Source: Luteimonas salinisoli
GTDB taxonomy: Bacteria > Pseudomonadota > Gammaproteobacteria > Xanthomonadales > Xanthomonadaceae
Reading direction: 5' to 3'
Length of the DNA: 64,000 bases
Assembly (NCBI RefSeq): GCF_013425525.1
Contig: NZ_JACCKA010000073.1
Span: 124,001-188,000 of the forward strand
Shown here one piece after another: positions 59,491 to 64,000 of this stretch. Below the pieces are notes generated by a model. The model had not been told where the DNA came from. It worked only from the letters and a program-made list of their open reading frames with translations, and ran no database searches. Position 1 is the first letter of the stretch; each line of letters begins with the position of its first letter. The position numbers were made by a program, and so were the translations under genes.

Positions 59491-59665
59491 CTGGGGTGGA
59501 CGCAGCGGTCGTCGGGTCTCGGCATCATACGTACATGTGCGGCCGTCGATCCCCGGCGCGTTGGCGCGACCCTCGCGGCTGAAATAGCGCGGCGGTCGCC
59601 CGTGGTGGCGGCAGCCAGCTGGACGCGATCGAGCGCAACGGCGAGCTCACTCCCGCGCGAACAAC

Positions 59666-59692
59666 AAAAAGCCCCGCCGAAGCGGGGCTTTT
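59666..59692 (-). terminator. Rho-independent terminator after fadL
   Basis: Read on the minus strand: gccccgc, loop ttcg, gcggggc followed by tttttgtt. A 7-bp perfect GC stem with T-run ends the leftward fadL transcript. On the plus strand it has a shorter T-run and could also stop the GST-like gene's transcript. Confidence 0.85.
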
Positions 59693-59714
59693 CGCGAAGC
59701 GATGACGCGGTGGA

Positions 59715-61103
59715 TCAGAACCGGTACTGCGCCGAGATGCCGAACAGGTTGGCGCCGCCGTCGTAGGTGCCGGTCAGGCGCGAGCCGCTGCTCGAGACCA
59801 GGTCCACTTCCGGGTCGTCGGCCATCTGGATGCGGGTGTAGGCCGCGGAGATTTCCATCTGGTCGGATGCCGCCCAGCTCAGGCCGATCGCGTACCAGTT
59901 GCGGTCCTGGTCGGGCATGCGCGGGGTGCGGTGCTGGAAGGCGATCGGCGACTCGTCGCGGCCGATGCCGCCGCGCAGGGTGAAGCGGTCGTTGAGCGCG
60001 TACTCGGCGCCGACGGTGTAGAACCAGCTGTCGTGCCAGTTGTAGTCCTCGGCCGAGTCCGGCTGCGCGGGATTCTCGAACTGGATGCGCACTTCCTCCA
60101 TCGAGCTCCAGCCGGTCAGCGCGGTCTCCGCCATCAGGGTGAGCTGGTCGTTGACCCGCCAGCTGCCGCTGAAGGTATGGGTGCTCGGCAGCACCAGGCG
60201 CGCGCCGCCGCCGGTGTCGACGAACTGGCCGGTACCGGCCAGGATCGGCGCGACGTTGGAAGGCACGGTGAAATCGGCATGGCCGCTGATCTCGTGCTTG
60301 ATCTCCGACCGGTAGGCGTAGCCCAGCGAGACGCGCTCGGTCGGGCGGAAGCTCAGTCCGCCGACCCAGCCCAGGTTGGTGTCGTCGCCCTCGATCGAGA
60401 TGAAGCCGTCGTTCTTCTGCGGGCCGTACGGGCCGGTGACCGGATCGGGCTGGAAGCACAGCGGCTGGGTGGCCGGGTTGGCGCACAGCGAGCTGCCGAA
60501 GTCGATGGCGTTGGACAGGGTGACGTCGGCGCGCTCGATCACCGCGCCGAAACCGACCGAGAAGCGGTCGCTGATCTCGACCGCGGCAGAGAGGGTGAGG
60601 TCGACGATGCGCACGTCGGACTCGACCGCGTGGTAGCGGCCCACCCAGTCGGAGTCGTACTCGGTCTTCAGGCCGAACGGCGCGCTGACCATGGCGCCCA
60701 GGGTCAGGTACTCGAAGCGGTCGCTGAGCGGCAGGATGAAGGACATCGCCGGCACCGGGGTCAGGCCGCCGGCATCGCCGCCGTCGCCGCCGGTCAGCGG
60801 CTGCTGCAGCGGGCTGCCCGCGGCCGCGCTGCCGCCGCCGTTGAATTCGAACGAGAGATCGATCGCGGTGACGTCGCCCTGCACGGTGGTGCGATCGAAG
60901 GTGGACATCATCGCCGGGTTGTTGACCACCACCGAGGCATCGCCCCAGGCGGAGGCGGAACCGGCCATCGCGCGGCCCTGGGCCTTGACGCTGTTCTCGC
61001 GCAGCTCGAATGCGGACGCGTGCGCCTGGCCGGCGCCGGCGAGCGCAGCGGCCACGCCGAGCGCCAGGACGGAAAGGGAGCGGGTGCGGGGGGAAGTATG
61101 CAT
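59715..61103 (-). CDS. fadL: FadL-family outer membrane protein (long-chain fatty acid / hydrophobe transport)
   Basis: A 462-residue outer membrane beta-barrel with signal peptide (residues 1-29, ending GQAHA). FadL family marks are SAFELRENSVKAQGRAMAGS at the mature start, forming the hatch, and ASVVVNNPAMMSTFD with the characteristic Asn-Asn-Pro-Ala motif. Regular amphipathic strands run to the terminal NLFGISAQYRF. The family lets long-chain fatty acids or aromatic hydrocarbons diffuse laterally through the barrel wall. No operon partners; a terminator follows. Confidence 0.93.
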   Translation of the reverse strand: MHTSPRTRSLSVLALGVAAALAGAGQAHASAFELRENSVKAQGRAMAGSASAWGDASVVVNNPAMMSTFDRTTVQGDVTAIDLSFEFNGGGSAAAGSPLQQPLTGGDGGDAGGLTPVPAMSFILPLSDRFEYLTLGAMVSAPFGLKTEYDSDWVGRYHAVESDVRIVDLTLSAAVEISDRFSVGFGAVIERADVTLSNAIDFGSSLCANPATQPLCFQPDPVTGPYGPQKNDGFISIEGDDTNLGWVGGLSFRPTERVSLGYAYRSEIKHEISGHADFTVPSNVAPILAGTGQFVDTGGGARLVLPSTHTFSGSWRVNDQLTLMAETALTGWSSMEEVRIQFENPAQPDSAEDYNWHDSWFYTVGAEYALNDRFTLRGGIGRDESPIAFQHRTPRMPDQDRNWYAIGLSWAASDQMEISAAYTRIQMADDPEVDLVSSSGSRLTGTYDGGANLFGISAQYRF

Positions 61104-61316
61104 TGCTATGGTCTCTCCGATGACTTAATTGGTTTGACGCGCCGCAACATGCCAGGCCTTGTCCCGGCCCTGTGCCTGCATCGGAAGCCCCTCCCGACCG
61201 CGGCGCCGGGCGCACTATAACCGTACCCGGGCGTGTGGTCACGGGAACTGCGACACGAATCCGCCGCGGTCGATACTGAACAGGTATCGTGGCCGCTTCC
61301 CGCCTACGCCGCCGGC

Positions 61317-62009
61317 ATGTTCGTTTCCATTCCCACCCACGCCCGACCGGGCTTCCGCTGGGCCACCCCGCTGCTGTGCGCGCTGCTCTGGCTCGCCTAC
61401 CTGTGGGCGAGCATGCGCCCGGACAGCGTGCAGCACGACCTGCTGCTGGAATGGGGCGCCCTGAGCGGCGGCCTGGCGCCGACCGACCTGCTGCGTTCGT
61501 GGTCGGAAGCCGAGCGCTGGCTGCGCCTGCTGAGCGCGCTGTTCCTGCATGCCGACTGGGCGCACCTGCTCGGCAACCTGGTGTTCCTGCTGATCTTCGG
61601 GCTGCCGGCCGAGCGGGCGATGGGGCCGTGGCGGTTCCTCGGCCTGTTCCTGCTCGGCGGCGCCTTCGCCAACTTCATCGCCGCCCTGGCCATCGGCGCG
61701 CCGGACCGGCTGATCATCGGCGCCAGCGGCGCGGTCTCGGCGCTGATCGGCGCCTATCTCGCGCTGTTCCCGCGCGCGCGGCTGGGGGTGGTGCTGCCGC
61801 TCGGGCTGTTCCTGGAGTTCGTGCGCGCCCCGGCGTCGCTGCTGATCGGCATCTGGGCGCTGCTGCAGGTGGTGTTCGCCTACATCGGCCCCGCCTTCGG
61901 CATGGTGGCCTGGGCGGCGCACGTGGGCGGGTTCCTGTTCGGGGCGGTGTTCGCGCTGGCCTCGCGCGGCGCGATCGCCCGGCGCCTGCGCCGGCGGCAG
62001 GGGTACTAG
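61317..62009 (+). CDS. Rhomboid-family intramembrane serine protease
   Basis: A 230-residue membrane protein with about six helices. Rhomboid signature: LSALFLHADWAHLLGNLVFL (HxxxHLxxN in helix 2), IIGASGAVSALIGAYLALFP with the catalytic Ser near 137 (GASG) and WAAHVGGFLFGAVF with the catalytic His near 202. Both dyad residues are present, so it should be active. Substrates are unknown. The ATG at 61317 was chosen over 61233: it leaves a short cytosolic N-terminus before the first helix. Stand-alone gene. Confidence 0.9.
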   Translation: MFVSIPTHARPGFRWATPLLCALLWLAYLWASMRPDSVQHDLLLEWGALSGGLAPTDLLRSWSEAERWLRLLSALFLHADWAHLLGNLVFLLIFGLPAERAMGPWRFLGLFLLGGAFANFIAALAIGAPDRLIIGASGAVSALIGAYLALFPRARLGVVLPLGLFLEFVRAPASLLIGIWALLQVVFAYIGPAFGMVAWAAHVGGFLFGAVFALASRGAIARRLRRRQGY

Positions 62010-62110
62010 CAACGAGATGGGTGGAGCTGGTCGCGAGACCAGGCTGTAGGCGACCGCCGAGCCGATGGGGCGAATCGATAGCCAGACCTCTGGCATCATC
62101 GCCTGCCCGA

Positions 62111-62152
62111 TCGGAGCTGCCCGCGGCCTTCGCGGCCATGGGCCGCTCCTAC
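62111..62152. repeat. GGAGCG-type dispersed repeat, right half only
   Basis: tcggagctgcccgcggcctt followed by cgcggccatgggccgctcctac equals the right end of the copy at 43669-43785. The left end is not recognisable upstream. It lies in the 279-base space before the DUF1820 gene. Confidence 0.7.
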
Positions 62153-62288
62153 GGGAGCATGCCGGATGCGCGGAAGAACACCGGCATGTGCCATGGGTGC
62201 GGTAGCCAGCGCGGTGGGGCATGCGACGAACCACCGCCAGCCATTGCCGACCGCTATCATTCGCCAATCGCGCGAATATACTCGCCGC

Positions 62289-62609
62289 ATGGTCAAGCCG
62301 CTCTACAAGGTCAGCTTCCTCAACCACGGCAAGGTCTACGAGCTGTACGCGCGGCGCGTGCACAGCGGCAGCCTCTGGGGCTTCACGGAGGTCGCCGACC
62401 TGGTGTTCGACGTCCACGACGGCGTGGTAGTGGACCCCACCGAGGAGCGCCTGCGCGACGAGTTCGCCGACACCCGCGTGCTGCACCTGCCGATGCAGTG
62501 CATCCTGCGCATCGAGGAGGTCGAGAAGAAGGGGCAGTCGGCGATCCGCGATGCCGGCTCGGGCGAAAAAGTCGTCACGCCATTTCCCCTGCCCGCCAAG
62601 CCGCGCTGA
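62289..62609 (+). CDS. DUF1820 family protein
   Basis: A 106-residue cytosolic protein covering the DUF1820 domain: PLYKVSFLNHGKVYELYARR at the start, the SLWGFTEVADLVFD strand, VVDPTEERLRDEF and LPMQCILRIEEVEKKG. The family is widespread in gammaproteobacteria, short and uncharacterised. No motif suggests an enzyme. ATG 62289 begins the domain. A lipoprotein gene follows 19 bases after its stop, perhaps in one transcript. Confidence 0.9.
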   Translation: MVKPLYKVSFLNHGKVYELYARRVHSGSLWGFTEVADLVFDVHDGVVVDPTEERLRDEFADTRVLHLPMQCILRIEEVEKKGQSAIRDAGSGEKVVTPFPLPAKPR

Positions 62610-62628
62610 CGCGCTAGGAGACCCGCGC

Positions 62629-63144
62629 ATGCAGCATCCCGTCCGTATCGCGCTGCTCTCGGCCCTCGCCGCCGCCCTGTTCGGCTGCGAGCGCACGCCG
62701 AGCCCCGCCGACGGGCCCTCGCCCGCCGCCGCACCGGCGGCCGGCGGCGACAACGGGTTCGAGGTGCAGGTGGAGCTGTCCGACACCGCCCGGCGCGCGC
62801 TCGCAGCGGCCGGCGAGAGCGTCGTGGTCTCGGCCGACTATTTCGGCTATCCGACCGTCGCGGCGCAGCAGCGCGAACTCCCCGGCACCGGGGAGGGCTG
62901 GCTGACCCTGCACGAGCAGAAGATCGAACTCGAGGGCGCCGGCACCGCGACGTTCGCGCCGGTGGCGCTGGATCCCGGGCAACTGCAGCTGGTCGAGCGC
63001 GGCCGTGCGCAGCTGCTGATCAACGTCTACTCCGGACGCAGGTCGTCCGAGGACAACCTGCTCGACTGCGGCACCTTCCAGGACGCGCTCGCGGTCGCGG
63101 TGCGCGGCGGCGTGCACATCGAGTGCAAGCTGATCGCCGAGTAG
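62629..63144 (+). CDS. Putative lipoprotein, unknown function
   Basis: A 171-residue protein with a lipoprotein signal: MQHPVRIALLSALAAALFGC, Cys 20 as the lipid-attachment residue. An Ala/Pro/Gly-rich linker follows to about residue 45, then a compact domain with VSADYFGYPTVAAQQRELPG and INVYSGRRSSEDNLLDCGTF. Two later cysteines (LLDCGTF and HIECKLI) could form a disulfide, consistent with a periplasmic domain. No known family recognised. gctaggag precedes the ATG by 9 bases, a good ribosome site. Confidence 0.75.
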   Translation: MQHPVRIALLSALAAALFGCERTPSPADGPSPAAAPAAGGDNGFEVQVELSDTARRALAAAGESVVVSADYFGYPTVAAQQRELPGTGEGWLTLHEQKIELEGAGTATFAPVALDPGQLQLVERGRAQLLINVYSGRRSSEDNLLDCGTFQDALAVAVRGGVHIECKLIAE

Positions 63145-63180
63145 CGGACCCACGGAAACCGGCCCCTGCGCGGGCCCTCC

Positions 63181-63288
63181 ATAGGAGCGGCCCATGGCCG
63201 CGAAGGCCGCGGGAGGCTCCGGCCGGATCGGCGGCGATCCCGGGCATGACCAACCGCGCCGGCCTTCGCGCGCATGGCGCGCTCCTAC
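63181..63288. repeat. GGAGCG-type dispersed repeat, copy 4 (inverted orientation)
   Basis: Begins ataggagcggcccatggccg, continues cgaaggccgcgggaggctcc and ends ggccttcgcgcgcatggcgc followed by gctcctac. It is the reverse complement arrangement of the copies at 33342 and 43669. It lies between the convergent lipoprotein and ctpA-like genes. Confidence 0.85.
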
Positions 63289-63334
63289 AGGGAACGACCG
63301 ACAGGGGGAACGCCAGGCGCCGCCGGGGTCCGCT

Positions 63335-64000
63335 TCAGCGGCGCGCGTTCGCGACGCTGGCGGCAGCCGTCGGCGGCGGTGCCGGCGTCGGGCTCTTCAG
63401 CTCGGCCAGCGCCGCGTCGATCGGGCCGTCGCCGTCGAGCACCTCGCCGGCGTTGTCGCCCGGCAGTCCTTCCTCGTCGCCGCGCAGGTGCCCCGGCAGC
63501 GCCGCTTCCGAGTACTCGCGGGCGAGGCTCGCCGGGCGATTTTCCGCCTGCAGCACCACGTCCGGATCGATGCCGCGCGCCTGGATCGAGCGCCCGCTGG
63601 GAGTGTAGTAGCGCGCGGTGGTGAGCTTGACCGAGTCGCCGTTGTCCAGCGGCAGCACGGTCTGCACCGAGCCCTTGCCGAAGGTGCGGCTGCCGACGAT
63701 GCGCGCGCGGCCGTTGTCGCGCAGCGCTCCCGCCAGCACTTCCGAGGCGCTGGCCGATCCGGCATCGACGATCACCGCCACCGCGGCGCCGTCGAGCAGG
63801 TCGCCGGGGGTCGCGGAGAACTCGGCATCGCTGATGCTGATGCGGCCGCGGGTGCTGACGATCGCTCCGGCTTCGAGCAGGTCGTCGGCGATCTGCACCG
63901 CCGAGGTCAGCAACCCGCCCGGGTTGCTGCGCAGGTCCATCACCAGGCCGCGCAGCGGCCCTTCGGCCTGCAGTTCGCGCAGGGTGCGCTGGAATTCGGC
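63335..64000 (-). CDS. C-terminal processing peptidase, S41 family (CtpA-like), N-terminus cut by window edge
   Basis: The visible 221 residues are the end of a periplasmic S41 serine protease. They start inside the catalytic domain: GLVMDLRSNPGGLLTSAVQI (the oxyanion-side motif), AVIVDAGSASASEVLAGALR with the nucleophile Ser, and IVGSRTFGKGSVQTVLPLDN with the catalytic Lys. YYTPSGRSIQARGIDPDVVL follows, then an acidic/proline-rich tail. Such proteases trim C-termini of periplasmic proteins and control peptidoglycan hydrolases. The PDZ domain and start are outside the window. Confidence 0.9.
   Translation of the reverse strand, partial: AEFQRTLRELQAEGPLRGLVMDLRSNPGGLLTSAVQIADDLLEAGAIVSTRGRISISDAEFSATPGDLLDGAAVAVIVDAGSASASEVLAGALRDNGRARIVGSRTFGKGSVQTVLPLDNGDSVKLTTARYYTPSGRSIQARGIDPDVVLQAENRPASLAREYSEAALPGHLRGDEEGLPGDNAGEVLDGDGPIDAALAELKSPTPAPPPTAAASVANARR

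Noticed and set aside
1-64000. CRISPR arrays, tRNA or rRNA genes, insertion sequences, prophage
   Set aside because: No regularly spaced direct repeats with unique spacers, no recognisable tRNA or rRNA sequence, no transposase or integrase. The dispersed repeats are palindromic and irregularly placed.

Overview
The window is a 64 kb chromosomal piece from a high-GC gammaproteobacterium. It is most likely a Lysobacteraceae/Xanthomonadaceae member (Lysobacter, Luteimonas, Pseudoxanthomonas or Stenotrophomonas-like). Evidence is the gene families (AmpR with L1- and L2-like beta-lactamases, a TonB-receptor-driven N-acetylglucosamine cluster, rpsU-yqeY-dnaG, a ctaCD-ctaG-ctaE cluster) and abundant GTAG-type palindromic intergenic repeats like those of Stenotrophomonas and its relatives. 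Coding density is high. I see no rRNA, tRNA, CRISPR array, insertion sequence or prophage.

Layout. 1-3 kb: end of a c-type cytochrome, two tandem DsbA-type periplasmic thiol oxidoreductases, and an endonuclease/exonuclease/phosphatase-fold protein. 3-8 kb (minus strand): a TonB-dependent receptor, an MFS transporter and a TauE-type permease. 8-11.6 kb: lytic transglycosylase and the CCA-adding enzyme. 11.6-14.5 kb: a divergent ampR facing a subclass B3 metallo-beta-lactamase and then a class A beta-lactamase. All catalytic and metal-binding motifs are present in both enzymes.

14.7-29.3 kb: a divergent GlcNAc/chitin-derived amino-sugar regulon. Leftward run nagP, nagR (LacI family), nagB-II, nagA, nagX and an AmgK-like sugar kinase. 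Rightward run a glucokinase-type GlcNAc kinase, a TonB-dependent receptor and a GH20 hexosaminidase lipoprotein. The AT-rich space between the arms carries a perfect TTGACA-N4-TGTCAA palindrome that is a good NagR operator candidate. The inferred flow is: hexosaminidase trims oligosaccharides, receptor and NagP import, the kinase phosphorylates, NagA deacetylates and NagB-II deaminates to fructose-6-phosphate.

29.3-41.5 kb: housekeeping genes (VanZ-like protein, NDUFAF7-type methyltransferase, pteridine reductase, folK, a MscS-type channel, folB, tsaD, rpsU, yqeY, GNAT, YihY/BrkB, dnaG). 41.6-43.6 kb: an S9 peptidase. 43.8-52.2 kb: the aa3 cytochrome c oxidase cluster (ctaC, ctaD, a 48-residue membrane ORF, ctaG, ctaE, SURF1, a Sco-like protein, ctaA, ctaB). 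52.5-64 kb: putA, an AEC-family permease, ada with an overlapping 2OG-Fe(II) oxygenase, a glutathione-S-transferase-like protein, FadL, a rhomboid protease, a DUF1820 protein, a lipoprotein and the C-terminal part of a CtpA-type S41 protease.

Three families of dispersed palindromic repeats run through the window. Several form the actual stop codon or C-terminal codons of neighbouring genes (amgK, the hexosaminidase gene, the vanZ-like gene, folK, tsaD). A relic of one overlaps the 5' end of cca. A 26/33-base duplication of the dnaG start lies just upstream of dnaG.
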